A stretch of 64,000 nucleotides of DNA from an uncultured Bacilli bacterium (lineage in GTDB: Bacteria > Bacillota_I > Bacilli_A > RF39 > UBA660), in NCBI GenBank assembly GCA_958413985.1, contig CATYVZ010000001.1, positions 62,001 to 126,000 of the forward strand. The letters are read 5' to 3'. Position 1 is the stretch's first letter, and each line of letters opens with the position of its first letter. This document shows positions 17,809 through 26,386 of the stretch, piece by piece. The translations under genes were made by a program, and so were the position numbers. The notes below the pieces were generated by a model. That model did no database searches. It was not told the DNA's origin and saw only the letters and a list, made by a program, of their open reading frames with translations.

Positions 17809-18333
17809 GTGAAGAATAAAAAAGGAGCGACAGTTGTCGAATTAATTGTTTCTTTTGCTTTAGTTATGGTTATATCGATATTTTTATTTCAGTTAGTTAT
17901 CAGCGTAAAAGAACTATACGATAACAGCGTTATCAAAACAGAATTATTAAATAAACAATCACTTATAAGTAATCAGTTAAATTTAGCTTTAAACAAAAAA
18001 GAGATCAGTTCTATCTCTAAATGTGGACTTTATTGTTTATATTTTAATTATAGTGATGGCAAAACTGATCGTTTATCGATCGATTTAACTAATAATACTT
18101 TAGAATTTGGAACTTATAAAACAGATTTACCAAGCGATAGTTATTTTGCTAATCCTAATATTGCTATTTCATATGCGGCAACTTTTAACAGCTACGCTAA
18201 TAATGCAATGGTTATAATCGATATACCGATATATAACGATAAAATCAAAGATCAGAACTTTGGCGTTAATATTATATATCAATACAACTCAAATATTACC
18301 GATCTTACAATACCAGATTATACTACAAGTTAA
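17809..18333 (+). CDS. Type IV pseudopilin
   Basis: 174 aa, starting at GTG after AAAGGAGGAG. The N-terminus KNKKGATVVELIVSFALV is a prepilin signal (cleavage after Gly, Glu at mature position 5). A Cys pair (KCGLYC) sits in the globular part. It ends 5 bases before the convergent ylbJ gene. Probably a minor pilin working with the preceding gene and the ATPase. Confidence 0.75.
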   Translation: MKNKKGATVVELIVSFALVMVISIFLFQLVISVKELYDNSVIKTELLNKQSLISNQLNLALNKKEISSISKCGLYCLYFNYSDGKTDRLSIDLTNNTLEFGTYKTDLPSDSYFANPNIAISYAATFNSYANNAMVIIDIPIYNDKIKDQNFGVNIIYQYNSNITDLTIPDYTTS

Positions 18334-18338
18334 ACAAA

Positions 18339-19304
18339 CTATATTTTAAGCATAAAATAGCAGATTACTCCAGCGATAACAGAATGCATCAATCTTGCCA
18401 ATAAAAAAGGTTTATATTTAATATCAGTATCACTGATAATACTTAAAATTTGTGTGTGAACTGATAAACCACCAAACGAAATAATCATACAGATCAAAAT
18501 AGCTTTATATTCACCAGTAGTATTTAACAAACTGACATGCTTTAAACCTTGAGTCATTTCCAAAAAACCACTGATTAAAGACTTGTTCAATAACGAAAGA
18601 TGAAAATTATTATCGATGATCGTGGTAATGATTAAAAAAGTTGTAATAACACCTAAGATTAACAATAATGTATTGATACTATTGATAAGAGAATTAGTGA
18701 TGATAGTACCAAATCTTTTATCATTATTAATTCTTTTATTATGCATCATCAAAATAGCTTTTTTCAAAGAAAATTTGTCGTTTGTTAAAGAACTAGGGTG
18801 ATAATTTCTAAATAGTAAACCAATAATAATATTAGATATATAATGAGAAAACAAAACGATTAAACCTAATCTTTTGTCCTGTAAGAAAGTTATTGAAATA
18901 GTACCTAAAATAAATAACGGATTAGAAAAGTGACTAAACATCAATATTTTGGTTGCCTCTTGTTGTGTGATTTTATTTTGTAGATACAATTCTCTTGTAT
19001 ATTTAGCGTTACTAGGACAACCTGAAATTAGACTTAATATAAATATAAATGCCGCATTGCCACGCATTTTAAATAACTTTTCAAAGATCGGTTTAAATAA
19101 TTCGCCGATTAGTTCAATAAAACCATAATTAATTAAAATTTCCGACAAAACAAAAAAAGGAAATAACGAAGGAAAGACGTTAGTTATCCAAATGTTAAAC
19201 GAATAAGAAACCGCACTCATAATAGTCTGCGATTCACTTAAAATTTCATAAGTACAAAAAATTAAACATATCATTATTAAAACACTAACAATTCTTTTTT
19301 TCAT
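18339..19304 (-). CDS. ylbJ: YlbJ/SpoIVV-like membrane protein
   Basis: In Bacillus SpoIVV (YlbJ) is a mother-cell outer-forespore-membrane protein involved in dipicolinic acid import. The 321-aa protein has about eight hydrophobic segments, a nucleoside-recognition (gate) domain with SGCPSNAKYTREL, and a second half with TQGLKH and SFGGLSVHTQ. It is back to back with ylbL (30 bases between starts); in Bacillus ylbJ and ylbL are also close neighbours. The sporulation role rests on the family, not on anything measured here. Confidence 0.85.
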   Translation of the reverse strand: MKKRIVSVLIMICLIFCTYEILSESQTIMSAVSYSFNIWITNVFPSLFPFFVLSEILINYGFIELIGELFKPIFEKLFKMRGNAAFIFILSLISGCPSNAKYTRELYLQNKITQQEATKILMFSHFSNPLFILGTISITFLQDKRLGLIVLFSHYISNIIIGLLFRNYHPSSLTNDKFSLKKAILMMHNKRINNDKRFGTIITNSLINSINTLLLILGVITTFLIITTIIDNNFHLSLLNKSLISGFLEMTQGLKHVSLLNTTGEYKAILICMIISFGGLSVHTQILSIISDTDIKYKPFLLARLMHSVIAGVICYFMLKI

Positions 19305-19334
19305 AATTTCAACTCATTTTCTAAGGAGGATACA

Positions 19335-20336
19335 ATGTTTAGTAAAATATATGCCAAAATTAAATACTATATCAAAGAAAATTATAAGTTTTTTTTATTG
19401 CTAATAGCTTTATTTTTTGTTTTCACTTTTGAGTTACCTTATTATATCGATGCACCAGGTGGTTTAATCGAAGTTTCTTCACGAATCGAAGTCGAAGGTA
19501 GCACGGATAGTAATGGAACTTTTAATTTAGCTTATATTTCTGAATTTAAAGCGACGATACCAACTTTGATTTTTGCTTATTTTAACAATGATTGGGATAT
19601 TATCAAAAAGGAAGAAGTAGTTGCTTTAAACGAAACAGTCGAGGAAATAGAATATAGAAATCATTTACTTCTTGAAGAAGCTAACCAAAATGCTGTTATC
19701 GTCGCCTTTGAAAAAGCAAACATAGCATATGAAATTAAAAGTCGAGCAGTCAATATTATCTATATTTATGAAGGTGCGGATACTGATTTAAAAATAGGTG
19801 ATCAGATTATTGAAGTAAATGGTCAAAAAGTTAACAACAAAGAAGAAGTTTTAACCTTGATCGAACAAAGTGAAAGCTTAAGTTTCAAAGTTATCAATAA
19901 TGGTAAAGAGTATTATCGATACGCTAATAAAAAAACTATCGATGGACAATATTTAGTCGGAGTGATGGTTTGTGAGACAAAAGAAGTAGAACCTTCTAAA
20001 GAAGTATCGTTTAACTTTAAAAAATCAGAATCAGGACCATCAGGTGGCTTTATGATGACTTTAGCTATTTATGATTTTCTAATCGAAGAAGATTTAACGA
20101 ATGGTCTTAAAATTGTCGGAACAGGAACGATCGATTTAAATGGCAATGTTGGTGCGATCGGTGGAGTTGAATATAAGTTAAAAGCTGCGGAAAAAGAAAA
20201 AGCGGATATCTTTTTCATTCCTAAAGATAATTATGAAGAAGCTAAACAAGTGATCGAACAAGATGGGTTAAACATCAATTTAATTGTCGTCAGTCATATT
20301 GATGAAGCCATTACTTACTTGCAAAATTATCGCTAA
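19335..20336 (+). CDS. ylbL: YlbL family PDZ/Lon-like protease
   Basis: Membrane-anchored protease in Firmicutes. One N-terminal membrane helix (residues 17-35), a PDZ domain in the middle (GDQIIEVNGQKVNN) and a Lon-type S16 proteolytic domain at the end: catalytic Ser in GPSGGFMMTLA and catalytic Lys in GGVEYKLKAA. 333 aa is standard. AAGGAGG precedes the start. Confidence 0.92.
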   Translation: MFSKIYAKIKYYIKENYKFFLLLIALFFVFTFELPYYIDAPGGLIEVSSRIEVEGSTDSNGTFNLAYISEFKATIPTLIFAYFNNDWDIIKKEEVVALNETVEEIEYRNHLLLEEANQNAVIVAFEKANIAYEIKSRAVNIIYIYEGADTDLKIGDQIIEVNGQKVNNKEEVLTLIEQSESLSFKVINNGKEYYRYANKKTIDGQYLVGVMVCETKEVEPSKEVSFNFKKSESGPSGGFMMTLAIYDFLIEEDLTNGLKIVGTGTIDLNGNVGAIGGVEYKLKAAEKEKADIFFIPKDNYEEAKQVIEQDGLNINLIVVSHIDEAITYLQNYR

Positions 20337-20397
20337 AACATAATTTTATATTTGCGATTAACAGCTATTTTTGATATAATTTTAATAGGTGGTATGA

Positions 20398-22932
20398 ATG
20401 ACTTTAGATAGTGTCGATATAAACAAAGTAACGCCGATGATGCGGCAATATATCGAAGAAAAAAAACGTAATAAAGATATAATTTTATTTTATCGGTTAG
20501 GCGACTTTTACGAGATGTTTTTTGAAGATGCTTTTATTGTTTCGAAAGAACTAGAACTTACCCTAACTGGTAAATCAGCAGGTTTAGATGAGCGAATCCC
20601 AATGTGTGGCGTTCCTTATCATTCAGCTAGTGTCTATATAGATAAATTGATCGAAAAAGGTTATAAAGTAGGAATTTGTGAACAGTTGGAAGATCCTAAA
20701 AACGCCAAGGGAATTGTTAAAAGAGGAATGGTCCAAATAGTTAGTAGTGGAACTTTATTTAACGATTCATTAAACGAAAAGGAAAATAATTATATCGGTT
20801 GTATTATCGATTTTGAACATGGATATGCTATTAGTTATAGCGATATTACAACCGGTGAAATTTATACTTTCTTATTACCGCATAGTCCTACTAAATTAGT
20901 TAGTGAAGTAGTTAGTCTTGGAATTAAAGAAGTGGTTTTAAGTAATAATTTTGATAAAAATATTTATTCAGTTTTAAAAAATAATTTTAAGATTACAATT
21001 TCTTTATTTGATCAAAAAGAAGATCTAATTCAATATCAATATGTTTATGAAGATATCAACGATATTAGACTGATCGAAGCGATTAAATATTTACTTAGTT
21101 ATGTTAACTACACACAATTTCGTGACTTATCACATTTACAAAAAGCAGTTATTAAAGATAACAAAGATTATTTAAAAATGGATATTCACACTAAACGTAA
21201 TTTGGAATTAACGGAGACTTTACGTTTAAAACAAAGAAATCATTCGCTGATTTGGTTATTAGATAAAACAAAAACAGCAATGGGCTCTAGAATGTTAAAA
21301 ACGTTTATCGAAAATCCTTTAGTTGATAAAGATGAAATCAATAGAAGATACGATTGCGTATCTAAATTAATCGAGGAATTTTTATTGACTAGTGATTTGG
21401 AAAATTATCTAAAAGATGTCTATGATTTAGAAAGATTATCGGGACGGATCGCTTTTGGAACAGCAAATGCAAGAGATATGTTGCAACTTAAAAACTCTTT
21501 AAAGGTGTTGCCTAATATTAAAGAAATCCTAACAAAGATCAATTTTTATAAGAGTATCGAACCTTTAGATGAGCTATATGATTTACTAGAAAAAAGTATC
21601 TATGAAAACCCGCCAGTGACACTTAAGGAAGGCTATATTATTAAAGATGGCTATAATGCTTATTTAGATCAATTAAAAGAGTTAAGAAAAGGTGGGAAAG
21701 ACTTTATTGCTCAATTTGAAAACGAAGAAAAAGAAAGAACAGGTATCAAAAATTTAAAAGTTGGGTATAACAAAGTTTTTGGCTATTATATTGAAATATC
21801 AAAAGGTAACTTATCTTTGGTAAAAGATGAATATGGTTATGAAAGAAAACAGACTTTATCTAATTGTGAAAGGTATATTAGTCCTATTTTAAAAGAAAAG
21901 GAAAACTTAATTTTAAATGCTGAAGAAAAGATAATCGATTTAGAATATCAATTATTTGTTGAAATAAAAGAAGAAGTAAAAAAATATATTGCTAAATTAC
22001 AAAGTATAGCTAAAGTTATCAGCGAAATTGATTGTTTGCAAGCTTTTGCTAATGTTTCGACAAATAATAATTATGTTAGACCTAATTTGATCGATGAAAG
22101 AATTATCCATGTTATCGATGATCGTCATCCTGTAATAGAACAAGTTTTGGAAACTGAATATGTTCAAAACGATATAACTATGGATGAAAATACTAACATT
22201 TTATTAATAACTGGACCTAATATGGCAGGTAAATCAACTTATATGCGTCAATTAGCTATAACAGTAATTATGGCACAGATCGGTTGTTTTGTACCTGCTA
22301 AAGAAGCTAATTTACCAATATTTGATGCGATTTTTACGCGAATTGGTGCTAGTGATGATTTAGTTAGTGGTGAATCAACTTTTATGATCGAGATGAACGA
22401 AGCTAACAATGCCATTACTAATGCAACCAGTAATTCTTTGATCTTGTTTGATGAATTAGGGCGTGGAACTGCCACTTTCGATGGCATGGCTTTAGCGCAG
22501 TCTATTATCGAATATATTCATGATAATATTCATTGTAAAACATTGTTTTCAACTCACTATCATGAACTTACCGATCTAGAAAATAATTTAGTTAATTTAA
22601 AAAATATTCATGTATCGGCCAACGAAGAAAATGGTAATATTACTTTTTTGCATAAAATAAAAGCTGGCAGTATCGACAAAAGTTATGGAATTCATGTTGC
22701 TAAATTAGCTAATTTGCCAGATAGTTTAATTAAAAGAGCTAATCAAATTTTAAAAGTATATGAAACTAAAGAAGAAAAAAGAGACATTATTATTCAAGGT
22801 TCATTGCCATTAGATGATTTAAAAGATAATGAATCAGAGATCGAAAAAGAAATTAAAAATATCGATCCGTTAAAAATGACTCCTTTAGATGCGATTACAT
22901 TTTTATATAATTTAAAAGAAAAGATAAAATAA
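20398..22932 (+). CDS. mutS: DNA mismatch repair protein MutS
   Basis: Recognises mismatches. 844 aa. The N-terminal mismatch-binding domain carries the FYEMFFEDA motif (Phe-x-Glu mismatch wedge); the C-terminal ATPase has Walker A GPNMAGKST, Walker B LILFDELGRGT and the FSTHYHEL switch. mutL is not adjacent. The start follows AGGTGGT. A short terminator follows. Confidence 0.97.
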   Translation: MTLDSVDINKVTPMMRQYIEEKKRNKDIILFYRLGDFYEMFFEDAFIVSKELELTLTGKSAGLDERIPMCGVPYHSASVYIDKLIEKGYKVGICEQLEDPKNAKGIVKRGMVQIVSSGTLFNDSLNEKENNYIGCIIDFEHGYAISYSDITTGEIYTFLLPHSPTKLVSEVVSLGIKEVVLSNNFDKNIYSVLKNNFKITISLFDQKEDLIQYQYVYEDINDIRLIEAIKYLLSYVNYTQFRDLSHLQKAVIKDNKDYLKMDIHTKRNLELTETLRLKQRNHSLIWLLDKTKTAMGSRMLKTFIENPLVDKDEINRRYDCVSKLIEEFLLTSDLENYLKDVYDLERLSGRIAFGTANARDMLQLKNSLKVLPNIKEILTKINFYKSIEPLDELYDLLEKSIYENPPVTLKEGYIIKDGYNAYLDQLKELRKGGKDFIAQFENEEKERTGIKNLKVGYNKVFGYYIEISKGNLSLVKDEYGYERKQTLSNCERYISPILKEKENLILNAEEKIIDLEYQLFVEIKEEVKKYIAKLQSIAKVISEIDCLQAFANVSTNNNYVRPNLIDERIIHVIDDRHPVIEQVLETEYVQNDITMDENTNILLITGPNMAGKSTYMRQLAITVIMAQIGCFVPAKEANLPIFDAIFTRIGASDDLVSGESTFMIEMNEANNAITNATSNSLILFDELGRGTATFDGMALAQSIIEYIHDNIHCKTLFSTHYHELTDLENNLVNLKNIHVSANEENGNITFLHKIKAGSIDKSYGIHVAKLANLPDSLIKRANQILKVYETKEEKRDIIIQGSLPLDDLKDNESEIEKEIKNIDPLKMTPLDAITFLYNLKEKIK

Positions 22933-22952
22933 TCGTGTAATGCGATTTTTTT
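22931..22952 (+). terminator. Terminator after mutS
   Basis: AATCG (22931-22935) pairs with CGATT (22943-22947), followed by T residues; the stem is short. Confidence 0.6.
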
Positions 22953-23011
22953 AATAAAACGTTTTAATTTGCAAACCACATAAATTTATACTTTTTAAAT
23001 TGAATATTTCG

Positions 23012-23020
23012 TGGTATAAT
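23012..23020 (+). promoter_or_regulatory. Extended -10 promoter of the nusB operon
   Basis: TGGTATAAT, an extended -10 with a perfect hexamer, 27 bases before the nusB start codon. The -35 region is poor, as often seen with extended -10 promoters. Confidence 0.55.
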
Positions 23021-23046
23021 GAATATTATAAAAAAGAGGTTATATT

Positions 23047-23460
23047 ATGGAACAGTTAAATAGAAGTGAATCAAGAAGAATTATAATGACGATTCTTTAT
23101 CAAGTTGTCGTTTATGAAAAGAATAAAATGATCTATGATATCGATGAATTAATAAAAGAAAATTTAGAAATTGATAATGAATTTGTAAAAGATATCGTAT
23201 ATGGTGTCATTACATATCAAAATGATATAGACAACATCGCTAATAAATATTTGAATAATTGGACGATCGATAGATTAGGTAGTACTGATATTGCTATACT
23301 AAGAATGGGAATATATGAGTTATTATATACTGATACACCTTCGATCGTATCTATTAACGAAGCGATCGAATTATCTAAGTTATATAGCGATGAAAGTGTT
23401 GTAAAGATGATTAATGCCGTTTTAGATAAAGTATATCATGAGTTGGTGGAACATGAATGA
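23047..23460 (+). CDS. nusB: Transcription antitermination factor NusB
   Basis: All-helical RNA-binding protein of the rRNA antitermination complex. 137 aa with NRSESRRIIMTILYQ at the N-terminus and the C-terminal family block DIAILRMGIYELLY ... SINEAIELSK. It ends in TGA and overlaps xseA by 8 bases, the common nusB-xseA-xseB order. Confidence 0.95.
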   Translation: MEQLNRSESRRIIMTILYQVVVYEKNKMIYDIDELIKENLEIDNEFVKDIVYGVITYQNDIDNIANKYLNNWTIDRLGSTDIAILRMGIYELLYTDTPSIVSINEAIELSKLYSDESVVKMINAVLDKVYHELVEHE

Positions 23461-24790
23461 GAAGTATTTGACAGTTAGTACAATCAATCGTTACATTAAA
23501 AATAAGTTAGACACCGATGAAAAATTACAACAAGTATTTATTAAAGGTGAAATATCTAATTTTAAATTTCATTCAAGTGGACATTTGTATTTTTCGATCA
23601 AAGATGAGACGAGTAAAATCAATGCAATTATGTTTAGTAGCAATGCTAGAGGCTTAAAATTTAATCCAGTTGATGGAAATAAGGTGTTAATTAAAGGTCG
23701 AATTAGCGTTTATGAGGCGACAGGTAATTATCAGATCTATGTTGAAGAAATGCTCGAAGATGGAGTTGGTAATTTGTTTGTGGCTTTTGAAAAGTTAAAA
23801 AAACAATTAGCTAGTGAAGGTTTGTTCGATGCTAAATACAAAAAACCGATTCCTAAGTATCCCGAAAAAATCGGTGTTATAACGGCCAATACTGGAGCAG
23901 CGATCAAAGATATAATATCGACTATCAAAAGAAGATATCCGATCGGACAAGTTATCTTGTTTCCTAGTTTAGTTCAAGGGGAAAATGCAAGTAAAGATAT
24001 CGTTAAAAATATCGAATTAGCCAACACTTACGATCTAGATGTTTTAATCGTTGGACGTGGTGGTGGATCGATCGAAGATTTGTGGCCTTTTAATGAAGAA
24101 ATAGTAGCTCGGGCTATCTTTAAATCGAAAATACCAATTATCAGTGCTGTCGGCCATGAAATTGATTATACTATCGCTGATTTTGTTGCTGATTTAAGAG
24201 CGCCTACGCCAACAGGAGCGGCAGAAATGGCGGTTCCTAATTTAGTCGATTTAACTAAATATATCGATCAATTAAAGATTAGATTAAGTTGTGATGTATT
24301 AAAAAAAATAAATATGCAAAAACTATATTTAGATAGTTTGAAAAATTCTTACATTTTGAAAAATCCAACTATTATTTATGAAAATAAAAAACAAAAAATT
24401 GATTTAATTAACGATAAAATTAACGAAATAATTTTTAAAAAATTAGAATTTCAAAAATTATATTTAAATAATATTAAAAATTCTTATATTTTAAACAATC
24501 CTAGATTTTTATACCAAAAAAATAAAGATAAATTGCTGATTATTGAAGATAGGTTAAATAAGAATATTAAATTAAAATTAGATAATAATATTAATTATCT
24601 AAATAGTTTAATTATGAAATTAGAATTAATAAATCCATTAAATGTTTTAAAACGTGGCTTTAGTTTAACTTATAAAAATAACAAAGTTGTTAAAAGCGTT
24701 AAAAAAATAAACAAGGATGATACTTTATGTATTAAGCTAAATGATGGTAATATAACAGTATCTGTCGAGGAGGTAATTTGTGAAATTTGA
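23453..24790 (+). CDS. xseA: Exodeoxyribonuclease VII large subunit
   Basis: Single-strand-specific nuclease subunit. OB-fold N-terminus (KGEISNFKFHSSGHLYFSIKD is the classic block), then the catalytic core with ITANTGAA, GRGGGSIEDLWPFN and AVGHEIDYTIADFVADLRAPTP motifs. The C-terminal half is a Lys/Asn-rich coiled coil. 445 aa. The start at 23453 uses GGTGG inside the end of nusB; an ATG at 23438 lies further in. Confidence 0.95.
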   Translation: MNEKYLTVSTINRYIKNKLDTDEKLQQVFIKGEISNFKFHSSGHLYFSIKDETSKINAIMFSSNARGLKFNPVDGNKVLIKGRISVYEATGNYQIYVEEMLEDGVGNLFVAFEKLKKQLASEGLFDAKYKKPIPKYPEKIGVITANTGAAIKDIISTIKRRYPIGQVILFPSLVQGENASKDIVKNIELANTYDLDVLIVGRGGGSIEDLWPFNEEIVARAIFKSKIPIISAVGHEIDYTIADFVADLRAPTPTGAAEMAVPNLVDLTKYIDQLKIRLSCDVLKKINMQKLYLDSLKNSYILKNPTIIYENKKQKIDLINDKINEIIFKKLEFQKLYLNNIKNSYILNNPRFLYQKNKDKLLIIEDRLNKNIKLKLDNNINYLNSLIMKLELINPLNVLKRGFSLTYKNNKVVKSVKKINKDDTLCIKLNDGNITVSVEEVICEI

Positions 24791-24989
24791 AGAAAAAATT
24801 AAAAAATTGGAAAATATTGTCGCTACTTTAGAAAGTGACAACAATGATCTTGAGGATTCAATTAACAAGTATAGTGAAGCGATGAAGTTGATCAAAGAGT
24901 GCGATGAGCAACTAAAAAATATCGAAGAAAATGTCAATAAGATCGTTTCAGAAAACGGAACTTTAGAAGATTTAGAAATTGAAGAATAA
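24780..24989 (+). CDS. xseB: Exodeoxyribonuclease VII small subunit
   Basis: 69-aa helical hairpin that binds XseA. FEEKIKKLENIVATLES followed by LEDSINKYSEAMKLIKECDEQL is the family pattern. Starts at GTG after GAGGAGG, overlapping the xseA end by 11 bases. Confidence 0.93.
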   Translation: MKFEEKIKKLENIVATLESDNNDLEDSINKYSEAMKLIKECDEQLKNIEENVNKIVSENGTLEDLEIEE

Positions 24990-25001
24990 GTCTTCTTTTT
25001 T
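24981..25001 (+). terminator. Terminator after xseB
   Basis: GAAGA (24981-24985) pairs with TCTTC (24991-24995), followed by six T residues. Confidence 0.6.
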
Positions 25002-25052
25002 AGTTAATACTACTATTGTAGTCTGTGAAAATTAGAAAAGGAGATGTTTTAT

Positions 25053-26024
25053 ATGTTTAAAAAAACATTTCTTTCACTTCTTCTAACGCTACTTTGGATT
25101 CCAATTTTTGCCAATGCTTACTCTGATTATGTCATCGTTGGTGGCGATAACATCGGTATCGAATTAAGGATGGATGGTGTAATGGTCGTAGGCTTTTATA
25201 AGGTAAATGATTCATATATTGCCCGCGATGCTGGGTTAGAAATGGGAGATTTAATTACAACTATCAATGATGTTAAAATTAATTCTATCTATGATTTAAC
25301 CAATAAAGTCAAAACTAGCGATGGCAATATAACAGTAGGATTTATAAGAGATAATAAATCTTGGACGGTTAATCTTCAACTGATCAAAGAAAATGGTAGT
25401 TATAAAACAGGTATCTATGTTAAAGATAGTGTAACTGGTATTGGTACTTTAACTTACATCGATCCTAACACTAAATTATTTGGTGCTTTAGGACATGAGA
25501 TAACTGATAGCCGAACCGGAAAAATTTTATCTATTTCCAGTGGTAATATTTATGAGTCTAATGTTACTGATATTGAACCAAGTTCTAATGGAGTTCCTGG
25601 TGAGAAAAATGCTAAGATCATAACCGATTCAATTAATGGTACAGTATTTGAAAATACTGTAAAAGGAATATTTGGTAATTATACTGATGATTTTGAAAAT
25701 ACTAATTTGTATAAAGTCGCACAACCTGATGAAATTAAGACAGGTTATGCTGAAATTCTAACAGTTTTAGATGGTAATACTGTTTCAAAGTATGAAATTG
25801 AAATTACTAAAATAAATAAAAATCAAGATACAAAAAATATATCTTTTAAAATAGTCGATAAAGAATTGTTAGAAAAGACTAATGGAATTGTTCAGGGAAT
25901 GAGTGGCTCACCAATTATTCAAGGTGAATATATAATTGGTGCAGTTACACATGTAGTCGTGGATAACCCACATAAAGGTTATGGAATTTTCATTACGAAT
26001 ATGTTAGAGGAAGGCGAAAATTAG
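25053..26024 (+). CDS. spoIVB: SpoIVB signalling protease
   Basis: Forespore-secreted serine protease that starts sigma-K activation. 323 aa: signal peptide (residues 1-22, ending ANA), a PDZ domain (GLEMGDLITTINDVKIN) and the S55 peptidase domain with the catalytic His in LGHEITD and Ser in GMSGSPIIQ. The start at 25053 is 9 bases after AAAGGAG; the ATG at 25044 overlaps it. In most spore formers spo0A follows; here an accessory island does. Confidence 0.93.
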   Translation: MFKKTFLSLLLTLLWIPIFANAYSDYVIVGGDNIGIELRMDGVMVVGFYKVNDSYIARDAGLEMGDLITTINDVKINSIYDLTNKVKTSDGNITVGFIRDNKSWTVNLQLIKENGSYKTGIYVKDSVTGIGTLTYIDPNTKLFGALGHEITDSRTGKILSISSGNIYESNVTDIEPSSNGVPGEKNAKIITDSINGTVFENTVKGIFGNYTDDFENTNLYKVAQPDEIKTGYAEILTVLDGNTVSKYEIEITKINKNQDTKNISFKIVDKELLEKTNGIVQGMSGSPIIQGEYIIGAVTHVVVDNPHKGYGIFITNMLEEGEN

Positions 26025-26082
26025 GTTTTTTTACCAATTAGTGCATGAAATTAAAAACTAATGGTAAATTAAAAAATTGTAA

Positions 26083-26114
26083 GGAAGATCAAATCGAAAG
26101 ATTTGGTTTTTCTT
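26083..26114 (+). terminator. Terminator downstream of spoIVB
   Basis: CAAATC (26090-26095), GAAA tetraloop, GATTTG (26100-26105), extended by wobble pairs and followed by a T-rich run. Confidence 0.75.
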
Positions 26115-26174
26115 AATTTAAAAACATCAATTATTATAGGAAAATATATAAACAAAATATTTTGTAAAAAAACA

Positions 26175-26203
26175 TTGACAGGTGTGGTAAAATATGGTAA
26201 ATT
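26175..26203 (+). promoter_or_regulatory. Promoter of the 26-31 kb island
   Basis: A perfect -35 TTGACA (26175-26180), 17-base spacer and TAAATT (26198-26203, 4 of 6). It separates island transcription from spoIVB. Confidence 0.6.
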
Positions 26204-26386
26204 AAAATACAATATTTTGAAAGATTTTGAAAGAAGTGAGATATATGCTTATATATTAAAAATAAAAATAGATTGAATAATAACTAATTATTTTTTATGT
26301 TAACCGAGAAAAGATTGCATAAACAAGGTTTAGATAAATTATGTAAAAAAATAAGGCGTTTTAATAGAAATAGGTTGGTGAAAAAT

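Larger units (their letters stand above)
26025..26386 (+). other. Intergenic region between spoIVB and the island
   Basis: 361 bases without a supported gene. It holds the 12-base word TAAAAACTAATG (26052-26063, repeated at 31138-31149), a terminator hairpin and a sigma-A-type promoter. A frame open from 26297 covers the last 90 bases but has no ribosome site and is not called. Confidence 0.6.

Noticed and set aside
26297..26386. N-terminal extension of the HAD-HIT gene by 30 residues.
   Set aside because: No ribosome site at 26297; the one at GGTTGGTG serves the ATG at 26387, where the HAD fold begins.
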